Assembly (NCBI GenBank): GCA_036378155.1
Contig: DASUXA010000065.1
Location: 1 to 42,227, forward strand
DNA length: 42,227 nt
Source of the DNA: DASUXA01 sp036378155
Lineage (GTDB): Bacteria; Actinomycetota; Actinomycetes; Mycobacteriales; Micromonosporaceae
Direction of reading: 5' to 3'
The position numbers were made by a program, and so were the translations under genes. Under the pieces are notes generated by a model that was given only the letters and a program-made list of their open reading frames with translations, did not search any database and was not told where the DNA came from. Positions 32,841-40,625 of this stretch are shown piece after piece. Position 1 is the stretch's first letter, and every line of letters begins with the position of its first letter.

Positions 32841-33607
32841 CGGGTAGTTCTCGCTGCCGCCGCCCGGTCCGCGCGGCGACGACGGCGCTTGCGTACCCCG
32901 AGCGCGGCGAGCAGCGCACCCAGCGCCACGACCAGCCCGGTGACCGCCTTGACCAGCCCTTCGGCGACCTTGAACGTCGCGGCGAGGCGGGACATCGTCT
33001 CCTGAGGGCGTTCCGTCCACGGCACCGTCACCCGGACGCTCGTCTCGTACTCGGCGATGCTGGCGTCGAGGTCGGCTGCCGTGGACTCGTTCCCGGACCG
33101 CTCCGGGCGGATCTTCACCACCGGGCGCAACTGGAGGACCAGCGTGTGCTCGCCGCCGATCTTCGGGGTCACGTACCACGACCAGCGCGCCGTGTCGGCG
33201 GTGAGCAGCGAGCGGTCCACCCAGTCCGGCTGGTCCACGTCGAACTCGTACGACGACGCGCGCAGTCGCGCCTGGACATGGCACGACACCAGAAAGCCCG
33301 GTTCGGAGATCGCGTTCGCGCGATGCAGGACCTGCTCGGGCGGGGCGATGTCGTTGAGGGTGACCGCGGCGGCGACAGCCGCCGACTCGCCGCGCGTCAT
33401 CGTCTTGGTCGGCTCGTACACCACCCGCGCCTGCTGCAGACTGCTGTCGAGGCTTTCGCAGCGGTGACGGTAATCCGACAGTCCACTCAGGGATGTCGGT
33501 ACCGATGACGGCGCCGCCACCTTCGCCGTACCGCACCCGGACAGCGCCAGCACCGCGCACGCACAGCCGACCGCTCCCCAGCGACCCCACCTCGACATGG
33601 GCGTCAT
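32822..33607 (-). CDS. Lipoprotein with C-terminal membrane segment, function unknown
   Basis: 261 aa from the ATG at 33607. A signal peptide with lipobox LSGC (Cys25) is followed by a ~170-residue extracytoplasmic domain that includes LNDIAPPEQVLHRANAISEP and a repeated pattern of hydrophobic strands around RWSWYVTPKIGGEHTLVLQL. Then a C-terminal membrane helix (VAEGLVKAVTGLVVALGALL) and a very basic cytosolic tail (RKRRRRRADR). A protein anchored at both ends is unusual. An ATG at 33598 is an alternative start. I do not recognise the family. Confidence 0.7.
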   Translation of the reverse strand: MTPMSRWGRWGAVGCACAVLALSGCGTAKVAAPSSVPTSLSGLSDYRHRCESLDSSLQQARVVYEPTKTMTRGESAAVAAAVTLNDIAPPEQVLHRANAISEPGFLVSCHVQARLRASSYEFDVDQPDWVDRSLLTADTARWSWYVTPKIGGEHTLVLQLRPVVKIRPERSGNESTAADLDASIAEYETSVRVTVPWTERPQETMSRLAATFKVAEGLVKAVTGLVVALGALLAALGVRKRRRRRADRAAAARTTRRLADS

Positions 33608-33724
33608 GCTAGGCAGGCGACAGAACCGCACGTCAATGGACCGTTCGCGCGGCTGGGTCCGCCGTGCATCGCAGTGCCGCGACCCGAACGGCCAGCGACG
33701 TGAAAGCGGTGACAGTATCGCGGG

Positions 33725-34360
33725 GTGAGGATCACCAAGTTCGGTCACGCATGTGTACGGCTGGAAAAGGGTTCACGCGGCATCGTCATCGATCCCGGCG
33801 TGATGACTCCGGAAGCGGGCGCGATCGCGGGGGTCGACGGCGTCCTCGTCACACACGAGCACTTCGACCACTTCGACGCTCGGCGCCTGTCGGACGCTGT
33901 CGCCGAGAACCCGGAACTGACCGTGTACACCTGCCCCGGCGTGGCCCGGCACCTGGGCGAACTCGGTGACCGGGTGCGCGTCGTACACGACGGCGAGGTT
34001 GTCGCGGTCGCCGGCTTCGACGTCACCGTTCTGGGCGAGAAGCACCACGTCAGCCACCCGGACGTTCCGCCGGTCGACAACGTCGGGTTCCTGATCGACG
34101 GAGCCGTGTTCCATCCCGGCGACGCGCTCACCGTCATCGATGTTCCCACACTGCTCGTGCCCGGTCAGGCGCCTTGGATGACGACGCCGGATGTGATCAG
34201 GTATCTCCGTCAGGTTCGGCCACAACGCGGGTACGCGATCCACGACGGTCTGTTGAACGAGTGGGGCCTCAAAGTGCTGGACGGCGTGCTCGCCAGCGAG
34301 GCCGAGCGGCTCGGCGCCGAGATTCGCCGAATCCTGCCCGGCGAGAGCGTGGAGGTCTGA
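33725..34360 (+). CDS. UlaG-like MBL-fold metallo-hydrolase
   Basis: 211 aa from the GTG at 33725. Opens with MRITKFGHACVRLEKGSRGI and GIVIDPGV, then the metal-binding VTHEHFDHFD, HHVSHPD, VFHPGDAL and IHDGL. These are the ligand set of UlaG/L-ascorbate-6-phosphate lactonase-like MBL enzymes. Its true substrate is unknown; most bacterial homologues of this short type are uncharacterised. It is divergent from the lipoprotein gene (117-bp gap). Confidence 0.87.
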   Translation: MRITKFGHACVRLEKGSRGIVIDPGVMTPEAGAIAGVDGVLVTHEHFDHFDARRLSDAVAENPELTVYTCPGVARHLGELGDRVRVVHDGEVVAVAGFDVTVLGEKHHVSHPDVPPVDNVGFLIDGAVFHPGDALTVIDVPTLLVPGQAPWMTTPDVIRYLRQVRPQRGYAIHDGLLNEWGLKVLDGVLASEAERLGAEIRRILPGESVEV

Positions 34361-34429
34361 CCCGTACGCCGGCACCACGGTGCGGCGGTCCCCCGGCGCC
34401 CACCCGCGCGGCGGTACACACCCTCGACG

Positions 34430-35110
34430 TCACCGGCTTCCGTCTGCGGCGACGTCGACCACGTCGCCGGTGGGCGGTACCGGTTCCGCTCGGCGTGCGC
34501 CCACCTCGGCGGCGACAGCGTCGGCGAGCGCCTGCCTCGCGTCCGCGCAGCGCAGTCGCAGGTCCCGCAGGCGCCGGCGCCACGTCACCGCAACCTCGTT
34601 CGTCGCGTCCGTCGACGGATCGTCGCGGAGCGCGACCACCCGCGCGGCGGCCTGCCCGGTCGCGGCGACCAGTTCACGCCAGGCGTCGAACAGCCGAAGC
34701 ACCTCCTCGGACGCGAACGTGTCCGCGATCGCCGAGGCGTGCGCCAGTTCGACCGCGTGGGCGGCCATCCCCGGACCCGGATCGAACAACTCGCTACGCG
34801 GCGACCACCGATCGCTTTTCAGCTCCTCGCTGACGATTCGCACGGTGGTCATGATCTGTACGTACGCGTCCTTGATCTGCTGTTGCCGGCGTTGCTGTTC
34901 CGCCAACCGGTCGGCGTGCGCCCGCCGCTCCTGCTCCATCCGTCGCGCGTGGGCGTCACTCTGCTCGCTGAGGAGCCTGGCGTGCTCGTTCGCCTGGGCG
35001 GCGAGCCGCTCCGCCTGGTCCCGCGCCTGCTTGCCGGTCAGCCAGCCGAAGAAGAGACCCGCGAAACCGACCGCCGCGCCGAGAATCGATGACAACCAGT
35101 CCGACGACAT
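34430..35110 (-). CDS. Membrane-anchored coiled-coil protein
   Basis: 226 aa from the ATG at 35110. One N-terminal membrane helix (LSSILGAAVGFAGLFFGWLTG) is followed by a long charged coiled coil at about residues 25-75 (repeated QA/AR/EQ heptads such as RLAAQANEHARLLSEQ), then helical segments with ELFDPGPGMAAHAVELAHA. No recognised catalytic motif. The start could also be ATG 35119, which adds three residues; neither has a good ribosome-binding site. Upstream sequence is immediately DyP-peroxidase debris on the opposite strand, so its native promoter may have been changed. Confidence 0.65.
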   Translation of the reverse strand: MSSDWLSSILGAAVGFAGLFFGWLTGKQARDQAERLAAQANEHARLLSEQSDAHARRMEQERRAHADRLAEQQRRQQQIKDAYVQIMTTVRIVSEELKSDRWSPRSELFDPGPGMAAHAVELAHASAIADTFASEEVLRLFDAWRELVAATGQAAARVVALRDDPSTDATNEVAVTWRRRLRDLRLRCADARQALADAVAAEVGARRAEPVPPTGDVVDVAADGSR

Positions 35111-35126
35111 TCGGGGCATTATCCGG

Positions 35127-35340
35127 TACCTGCGACAGCAGTCGCTATCCGCGACGGTCCAGGACGAGGTGTACGGGTTCAAGTACTTCGACGTGAGGGA
35201 CCTGCTGGGCTTCGTCGACGGTACCGAGAATCCGGTCGGCGCCAAGGCGGCGGCACCGGTGCTGATCGGGGACGACGTGGTCGACGGGGCCGTCGCTCTG
35301 GTCGCGCCGGCTGCCTCGCCCGGGTCAACCCACGGTGGGC
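35127..35340 (+). pseudogene. Dye-decolorizing (DyP-type) peroxidase fragment
   Basis: In one frame the segment reads TVQDEVYGFKYFDVRDLLGF followed by VDGTENPVGAKAAAPVLIGD. GFVDGTENP is the signature GxxDG region of DyP-type haem peroxidases. The N-terminal ~130 residues and everything after LIGDD, including the proximal His domain, are missing; the reading degenerates into low-complexity residues. It lies directly beside the 3' end of the tRNA-Arg gene, so it is debris at a recombination-prone site. Confidence 0.75.
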
Positions 35341-35371
35341 GGGCGAAGGGTCGTGGATCAAGGCTGTGACC

Positions 35372-35447
35372 TGGTGCCCCCGGCAGGATTCGAACCTGCG
35401 ACACACGGTTTAGGAAACCGTTGCTCTATCCCCTGAGCTACGAGGGC
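35372..35447 (-). tRNA. tRNA-Arg(CCT), CCA encoded
   Basis: Cloverleaf on the minus strand. The 5' acceptor strand GCCCTCG (complement of 35441-35447) pairs with CGGGGGC; D-arm GCTCAGGGGATAGAGC; anticodon stem ACGGT/ACCGT with loop TTCCTAA; T-arm CAGGTTCGAATCCTG; discriminator A; CCA at 35372-35374. The anticodon CCT is at 35412-35414 and reads AGG. Only the gene copy here is complete; its 5' half is repeated at 40009. Confidence 0.95.
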
Positions 35448-35473
35448 GCGACGCCCTAGGGTACCCGCCAGCG
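35414..35473. repeat. Attachment-site-like direct repeat, copy 1 (inside tRNA-Arg)
   Basis: 35414-35456 is identical to 40009-40051 over 43 bp. After one mismatch, a further 16 bp (35458-35473) match 40053-40068, and looser similarity continues for about 25 bp. The block begins at the anticodon and covers the 5' half of the tRNA plus its upstream flank. This is the left junction of the putative island. Confidence 0.85.
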
Positions 35474-35481
35474 ATGATCCG

Positions 35482-35919
35482 CGTGCGCCAGGGACGCGCA
35501 CCCTGCCGCGCGACATCAAGACCGCTATCCAGACCATGTCCGGCGCCGGCCTGCGACCAGAACGAATCAGCGAGACCGCCATCTGGACCTACGAGCGCGC
35601 CGACGGACGCCGGTTAGCCATCCCGTTCAGCACAGCAGACGCACCAGACGGGCACATGCAGACCGACATCGTCTTCGGCGAACGAGTCCCGCTCCCACCC
35701 GAGGTGCTGCGGCTCCCCGGCATCGACCAGCCGCTGCTCGCCGCACCCGCCGCGCTGGCCCTGGCCTGGAAACTGCTCTGGCTCGCCACCGACACGTACC
35801 CCCAAGGCAAAGACCTCTACGACGCGGTACTCCTCGCCGAACACACACCACCGCGCCTGGACCTGACCATCCCCACCTGGTCCGCGGTGGTCTACGTGGC
35901 GTTCGTCGTGGACGTGTAA
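35482..35919 (+). pseudogene. AbiEii/AbiGii-type nucleotidyltransferase fragment
   Basis: The reading around LPRDIKTAIQTMSGAGLRPE, HMQTDIVFGERVPLPPEVL, and AALALAWKLLWLATDTYPQG continuing KDLYDAVLLAEHT resembles the middle and C-terminal part of actinobacterial AbiEii/AbiGii nucleotidyltransferases, the toxin half of abortive-infection toxin-antitoxin pairs. The N-terminal catalytic GS..D.D region is absent, replaced by the tRNA-flank repeat, and the C-terminus ends early. No antitoxin partner is next to it. It is probably non-functional. Confidence 0.6.
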
Positions 35920-36249
35920 TCCCGCGCCGTCGTGGGCCGGTCCGCGGCAAAGAGCAAGCGCACGCCGCTGGTGCTGGGGGCGCGCAAGGCACTCTGTTCG
36001 GCAACTGCGAGATCACGGTGAGCTCCGTTACGCGGTTTGGCGTCGCGGCCTTAGCCTTCGCCGCCGGTTGGTCAGCCGGCGCCTGGCGGCCGGAAGCCCT
36101 GCGGACGAGGGACTATTTGTCCTTTCCATCGTTGATCGTCATGTTCACCCCTCATGGTTTACTCCTGACTCATCGACAGAGACTGTGATTGGCATCGATG
36201 AATGGCCCTGCGGGGCTCATCCCGCATCGCGGAAAGGGTCAGACTGCCG
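35920..36249. other. 330-bp region with no supported gene
   Basis: No reading frame has consistent codon bias. A short 6-bp CGCCGG/CCGGCG hairpin lies near 36060. From about 36110 it becomes A+T-richer and should hold the protease promoter, but I could not place a convincing -10/-35 pair. Confidence 0.4.
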
Positions 36250-37588
36250 ATGCCAATCGATCAGAGCAAGGAGACCAGCCGTGCCCGGCGCCGCAGGCGA
36301 CCCGTCACGGCGTTGGCTGCCATCCTGTCCCTCGCTACATTCGCCGGTCAGTTCGCAGCACCGGCCGCCAATGCGGCACCTCCCGGCTTGCCTCCCAGCG
36401 CGTCCACTGATGACCCAGTCGCCCGGGCGTTCATTGACAGTGTCGGCGCTCAGGCCGTCACCAACCAGGAGGCGCTTTCTGTCTTCCGAGCCTGGATGTT
36501 GGGCCAATCGGGCTTCTCTGACAGTGGCTACGTCGGATCCATCGACGATCTTGCAAACAACCGCGATCACGATCATGTGGTACGGTCCGCGCACGCCGTT
36601 GCTGTCCGCGCTGATCGATGAGGGCCTGCGGCGTGGGATCGCGGTGTCAATCCAGCCGCGGCAACACAGTCTGCGGCAGATCGCCGCGGCGGTGGACGCG
36701 ATCTGGCAGCAGCAAGCCGAGGGCCAGTGGGCTGGCTTTGCCATCTCGACGATTGCCGCGGTCGGCGCCGTCGACGACGGCATCACCGTTAACGGCACCT
36801 ACACGACGGTCGCTGCGACCGAGCGGGCCCCGCAGGTGCGCGCACTGTCGACGACAGTCCTCGGAGTGCCTGTGCGTGTGGTGCCCGGCGTCAGCGCGAC
36901 GATGACCACCGGGCGTGACAATGACTATGCGCCGTTCAACGCTGGCGGATACATGATCAGTCGGTCGACCGGCCACACCTGCTCTAGCGGCTTCGGGATC
37001 AGCATCAACGGGACGAGACACATCACCACCGCGCGTCACTGTGTCTACAACGACTACCGGGACCGCGCTGCGTCGAACACGTACGGCACCGGCACCATCA
37101 ACTCCACTGGTGGCGGTGGCCGGGTACTGAGCGCCAGTGGTTCCGCGCTGGCGTTCGACGGACCGTATAACTCGGACGGCTACTGGAAGACCGTCATCGG
37201 GTACGAGGATCTGGGCCTCGGCGACTACGTCTGCACCGGCGGCGGCAACTCCGGTGAGCACTGTGGCATCAAGGTCACGAACCTGTCCGTGTCGTTCAAC
37301 GACGGCTACGGATCGTTCTCGACCATCCAAGGTGTTCAGCAGAACAGCGGCGCCATCGCGAACATGCAGGGTGACAGCGGCGGACCGGTGATCTCCCTGA
37401 CCAATACTTCGTCGGGTCAGGTCCGCGCGGCCGGAATGATCCAGGGCTTCACCGGCACGGGGATGACCGGCTCCGCGTGCGGGCCGGCATACGACTACGG
37501 CAGCAACCTGTGCAGCACGAACGTCCTGTTCTCGTCGATGCGGACGGTCGTCAACAGCATCTCTGGTGGCTCCCTGCTCACCGGATGA
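36250..37588 (+). pseudogene. Secreted chymotrypsin-like serine protease, frameshifted in the pro-region
   Basis: From the ATG at 36250 one frame gives an Arg-rich leader and signal peptide (ALAAILSLATFAGQFAAPAA, cleavage near ANA-A), then pro-region up to VGSIDDLANNRDH. Around 36561-36575 the reading shifts by one base: the downstream frame continues TIMWYGPRTPLLSALIDEGL and the rest of the pro-region. The mature S1-type protease follows, with TTARHCVYND (catalytic His), MQGDSGGPVIS (catalytic Ser) and paired Cys. The downstream frame ends at 37588. With the shift, no full product is made, unless the shift is a sequencing error or is bypassed. Resembles streptogrisin/alpha-lytic-type proteases. 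It is followed by a strong terminator. Confidence 0.75.
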
Positions 37589-37607
37589 CATCGGTAACTC
37601 CAGCCCT

Positions 37608-37645
37608 GCACGTGGGTCCCGCAGACAACTGCGGGACCCACGTGC
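37608..37645 (+). terminator. Hairpin terminator after the protease
   Basis: A perfect 17-bp stem (37608-37624 / 37629-37645) with a 4-nt ACAA loop, 20 nt past the stop. It is followed by TTCC only, yet this is one of the best hairpins in the window. Confidence 0.8.
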
Positions 37646-37708
37646 TTCCACAATCGGCCTATGTGGCGGCGTTATACCCGTGAGGCCGATGCTCGCGGAA
37701 GGACCCGG

Positions 37709-38200
37709 ATGACCTTCGAAGACTTCGTACGCGCCGAACTGGTCGCGTTGACCAGGTTCGCCGGTGCCCTTGCCGGCGACCGGGCGCTGGCCGAGGACAT
37801 CCTGTCCGACGCGCTGCTAAAAGTAATCCATCGGTGGCGTCGGATATCGGGAATGCACGATCCAGCCGCCTACGTGCGCCGGGTCGTGGTGACCACGTAC
37901 CTGTCGCAGAGGCGTACCGCGAAGCGTCGGCGTACCGACCCGGTCGGTGACCTGTCGGCGACGGACCGCGCCGTCCCGGATGCCAGCGCTGAGGTTGTCG
38001 CGCGGGCCGAGGTCGAGTGGGTGTTGGCGAAGCTGCCGCCCCAGCAGAAGGCGGCGGTCGTGCTGCGGTACCTGTTGGACCAGACCGACGAACAGATCGC
38101 CGAGGCCCTGGGCTGCACACCGGCCACGGTGCGCTCCCATCTGTCCCACGCCCGCGCGGCTCTTCGGCTGACCGCGCCCGCCACGACGACCAAGGAGTGA
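37709..38200 (+). CDS. ECF sigma factor, SigE family
   Basis: 163 aa from the ATG at 37709, with AAGGA upstream. Region 2 is FEDFVRAELVALTRFAGALA followed by LAEDILSDALLKVIHRW, and region 4 is VLAKLPPQQKAAVVLRYLLD, then ALGCTPATVRSHLSHARAAL, the recognition helix. These are the short SigE-type (sigma-24-like) factors common in Micromonosporales and Streptomyces. The next gene starts 5 nt after its stop and encodes a membrane protein, so it is probably controlled by that partner. Confidence 0.88.
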   Translation: MTFEDFVRAELVALTRFAGALAGDRALAEDILSDALLKVIHRWRRISGMHDPAAYVRRVVVTTYLSQRRTAKRRRTDPVGDLSATDRAVPDASAEVVARAEVEWVLAKLPPQQKAAVVLRYLLDQTDEQIAEALGCTPATVRSHLSHARAALRLTAPATTTKE

Positions 38201-38205
38201 GCACC

Positions 38206-38946
38206 GTGGACCTCGACCAACTAACGACCGCCCTGGCCCAGCATGATCCCGACCCGCAGACTGTCCTTGCGGCGTTGAACGACAAACGGCACCGCTACGC
38301 CCGCAATCGTTGGCTCGTGGCGGCCAGCGGCGGCGTCGCCGCAGCCGCGATCGTCGTGGTGGTCACCTCGCTGGGGGCACCGTCACCACACTCGGTCGTA
38401 CCCGGCGAACGGGACTCGCCGCCACCCGCCGTCGCGAACGGCTGCGCCGTGATCCCGCTGTCGCAGACCCTGGCCATGGCCCGGCAGAGCGGCGCCTCAG
38501 TGATCGTCGCGACGGGCACGCTGACCGGCAAGACCGCCGACCGGCAGCTCTACCACGAGATGACCCTGCAATCCGTCCAAACGATCACCGGGCCGCCGAT
38601 CGCCTCCGGCAGCTCCGGCTGGATCAACGGGCAGCAAGGACCGGCCGGACCCGTTCCTGGTACCGACGCGGGAGCCCTCTGGGCGCCCGACGGACGCCTG
38701 TTCGCCATCGCATGGCCCGAGACCGCGACCGGTACCACGATAGGCCCCGTCCTGCGCATCGCTCCCGTCGTCGGTGACAAGGTCGTCTTCAGCACCGCTG
38801 GCTGCTGGGACACCACCGGCCTACCCACGCAGCCGTACCACGGCACCCTCGCCGAGATACCCGGCAGCAACTCCTACGCACGTGCGGCCACGAGCGGCTT
38901 CCACGCCCTCGCCCTCACCACCGTCGAACAGTTGCTTACGGGATGA
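38206..38946 (+). CDS. Single-pass membrane protein, probable anti-sigma partner
   Basis: 246 aa from the GTG at 38206, with AAGGAG (38192-38197) upstream. A cytoplasmic N-terminus of ~37 residues (LDQLTTALAQHDPDPQTVLA) precedes one membrane helix (WLVAASGGVAAAAIVVVVTS) and a ~180-residue extracytoplasmic domain with two Cys (NGCAVIPL and TAGCWDTT). The short cytoplasmic segment is smaller than a classic zinc anti-sigma domain and has no HxxxCxxC motif, so the anti-sigma role rests on gene order. Co-transcribed with the ECF sigma gene. Confidence 0.7.
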   Translation: MDLDQLTTALAQHDPDPQTVLAALNDKRHRYARNRWLVAASGGVAAAAIVVVVTSLGAPSPHSVVPGERDSPPPAVANGCAVIPLSQTLAMARQSGASVIVATGTLTGKTADRQLYHEMTLQSVQTITGPPIASGSSGWINGQQGPAGPVPGTDAGALWAPDGRLFAIAWPETATGTTIGPVLRIAPVVGDKVVFSTAGCWDTTGLPTQPYHGTLAEIPGSNSYARAATSGFHALALTTVEQLLTG

Positions 38947-39248
38947 GCGGCGTTCGGGGCAGGCGATGACGGCGTCGTTGTCGTCGGGGTCGTGTTCGTA
39001 GTCTGCCAGCCGGTCCTCGAACTGGCCGGATTCGGCCTCGTCGAGGTCGTCGTCCGTCAGCTCGTGGTCGGCGGGCAGGTCCAGCCGTCACATGACCTGT
39101 ACGGTTCCCCGTCGTAGCGTGGAGGCCTGAACACGAGGTTGCCTCGGCTCGTGACCAGGCTCGATGCCACATCCACGGTTTCGGCGTGGCGGCCCCCGCG
39201 CCGCCACGCCAGTAGGGCACTCTTGATCACGTCACCCCACGTGTACAT
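38945..39248 (-). pseudogene. Frameshifted small gene of unknown family
   Basis: On the minus strand, ATG 39248 opens MYTWGDVIKSALLAWRRGGR and runs to YRSCDG. At about 39085 the reading continues in another frame as LDLPADHELTDDDLDEAESG and then QFEDRLADYEHDPDDNDAVI. Both parts have coding-type bias but do not join in one frame. The acidic tail ends near 38945 with a CPERRSS-like stretch. No family recognised. This fits decay within the island. Confidence 0.45.
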
Positions 39249-39327
39249 GCGGCCGGCGTTTGGGATCCGGTTCCTGTCGCCGCAGGATCTCCCGCGTCAC
39301 CGGTACCTCGCCCTGCCCGAGGACGAG

Positions 39328-40008
39328 TTAGCGCATGAAGTTCCGGATCGGGCTGCCCTCGGTCCATTCGAAGTAGATGTGCGGCCGGCGGTGGGTCCGG
39401 TCGCGGATTTCCAGCAGCAGGGCGGCCAGCGCGTTCGGCACCGACGAACTGGAGACGTTGAGCACCCGGTACCGCCCGTGCATGACCTCACCGCGGACCT
39501 CGAGTTCGGTCTCGAACTCGGACGGATCGGTGACGGTGACCTCGGCGAACACGATGTCGCCCTCGTCAGGGAGGTCGTTGTCCGCCATGATCTGGACGAT
39601 CTTGTCGCGGTACTCCAGGGCGTCCCGCTTGTCCGGCTCGTTGGCTACGAGCCGGATCTGGCGGCGCGCACATTCGCGGACGAACCTATCGGCGAGCAGG
39701 TCGAAGTCGACCTGGGTGATGCGCAACTCGAAGGATCGTCGTACCCGCGACAGCAGCGAGACGGCGATGATGCCGGCGATGAACGCCCCGGCGATCTTCA
39801 CGCCGTCCGGCCGTTCCAGGATGTTCACGATCGTGGTGTACACGAACACCACGGCGATGACGCCGAACGCGATCGTCTTGCCCCGCTCGCGGTGGTGCCG
39901 GGCGGACAGGGTGACCGCGATGGCGGCGGATGTGATGAGCACGAGCACGCCGGTCGCGTACGCGCCGCCCTGGGCGTCGACGTTCGCCTTGAAGAGGATG
40001 GTGATCAC
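39328..40008 (-). pseudogene. APC-family amino acid permease, N-terminus deleted at the att-like repeat
   Basis: 226 aa remain, beginning ITILFKANVDAQGGAYATGV, a membrane segment typical of the C-terminal half of large actinobacterial APC permeases. Two or three further helices (IAFGVIAVVFVYTTIVNIL, IAGAFIAGIIAVSLL) and a cytosolic domain ending EGSPIRNFMR follow. The first ~400 residues are missing. The coding sequence begins exactly at 40008, next to the repeat that starts at 40009, so recombination at the repeat removed the 5' part. A GTG at 40006-40008 is fortuitous. Confidence 0.7.
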
Positions 40009-40068
40009 GAAACCGTTGCTCTATCCCCTGAGCTACGAGGGCGCGACGCCCAAGGGTACCCGCCAGCG
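40009..40068. repeat. Attachment-site-like direct repeat, copy 2 (tRNA-Arg 5'-half relic)
   Basis: 40009-40051 repeats 35414-35456 without mismatch, and 40053-40068 repeats 35458-35473; similarity continues loosely to about 40093. It holds the anticodon-proximal stem, D-arm and 5' acceptor strand of tRNA-Arg(CCT), but no 3' half, so it is not a functional tRNA. It is the right junction of the island and probably the displaced original upstream flank. Confidence 0.85.
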
Positions 40069-40123
40069 CCGATCAGCGTGCGCCAGGGACGCTCACCGGC
40101 GATCACCAGTACGCGCGGACCGG

Positions 40124-40621
40124 TTACGTCGGGTCGAGGCGCAGTTCGACCATCGGCAGCGCGGTGTCCCGCTCGCTGACGGCGGTACCGAGGGTGTGCT
40201 CCAGGACGTTCTTGAATTTCGCCCAGGCGCGGGGGTACCGGCGCACATAGTCCGACAGCGCCGCGTCCGCCTCGCCGGTGGACAGCCGGCGCGCCGTGGC
40301 GTCGCGCGGTCCGTGTCCGGCGACGGACACCCGCACGCGCGGGTTGGCCGTCACGTTGCGGAACCACTGGGCGCGCGCCCCGAAACCCGACGCCACGATG
40401 TACACGTCGGGCGTGGGGTGGCCGATGACTTCGAGCACCACGTACCGCCTGGCGCCGGACTTGCGACCGATGTGCTCGAGCATGAGCACCCGGGAGCCGA
40501 ACAGGAATCCGAGTCGGGCCCGGTACAGCCAGATCGGCGCCCGCATCAGGGTCCGGTTCGCGAGCAGTCGGGCTCCGGCTTTGCCGATCGCGGTCGACGG
40601 CGGCGTCGCTGCGTTGGACAT
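40124..40621 (-). CDS. Deazaflavin (F420)-dependent nitroreductase family protein
   Basis: 165 aa from the ATG at 40621, with GAGG upstream. Family signatures: LMLEHIGRKSGARRYVVLEV, VYIVASGFGARAQWFRNVTA and NPRVRVSVAGHG, as in Ddn-like F420H2-dependent quinone reductases/nitroreductases. The protein uses reduced F420 to reduce quinones or similar substrates. The TetR gene ends 4 nt upstream on the same strand, so both share one transcript and the regulator probably controls this enzyme. Confidence 0.87.
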   Translation of the reverse strand: MSNAATPPSTAIGKAGARLLANRTLMRAPIWLYRARLGFLFGSRVLMLEHIGRKSGARRYVVLEVIGHPTPDVYIVASGFGARAQWFRNVTANPRVRVSVAGHGPRDATARRLSTGEADAALSDYVRRYPRAWAKFKNVLEHTLGTAVSERDTALPMVELRLDPT

Positions 40622-40625
40622 GGAG

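Larger units (their letters stand above)
35457..40051. mobile_element. Putative decayed genomic island targeted to tRNA-Arg(CCT)
   Basis: About 4.6 kb bounded by the 43-bp repeats. Cargo: AbiEii-like fragment, frameshifted secreted serine protease, ECF sigma factor with membrane partner, a broken small gene, and an APC permease cut exactly at the right repeat. The first ~2.5 kb (35474-38040) contain no GGTACC, a palindrome frequent elsewhere in the window. No integrase, excisionase or transfer gene is present, so any mobility would need functions in trans. Island status is inferred from the repeats, gene debris and composition. Confidence 0.6.

Noticed and set aside
35482..35919. Active abortive-infection toxin
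   Set aside because: The N-terminal catalytic region and the antitoxin gene are missing; only a fragment remains.
36130..36165. TTGATC-based promoter for the protease
   Set aside because: The expected -10 position reads TGGTTT, too far from consensus.
40009..40068. Second functional tRNA-Arg gene
   Set aside because: There is no 3' half, T-arm or CCA; sequence changes to permease coding DNA at 40008.
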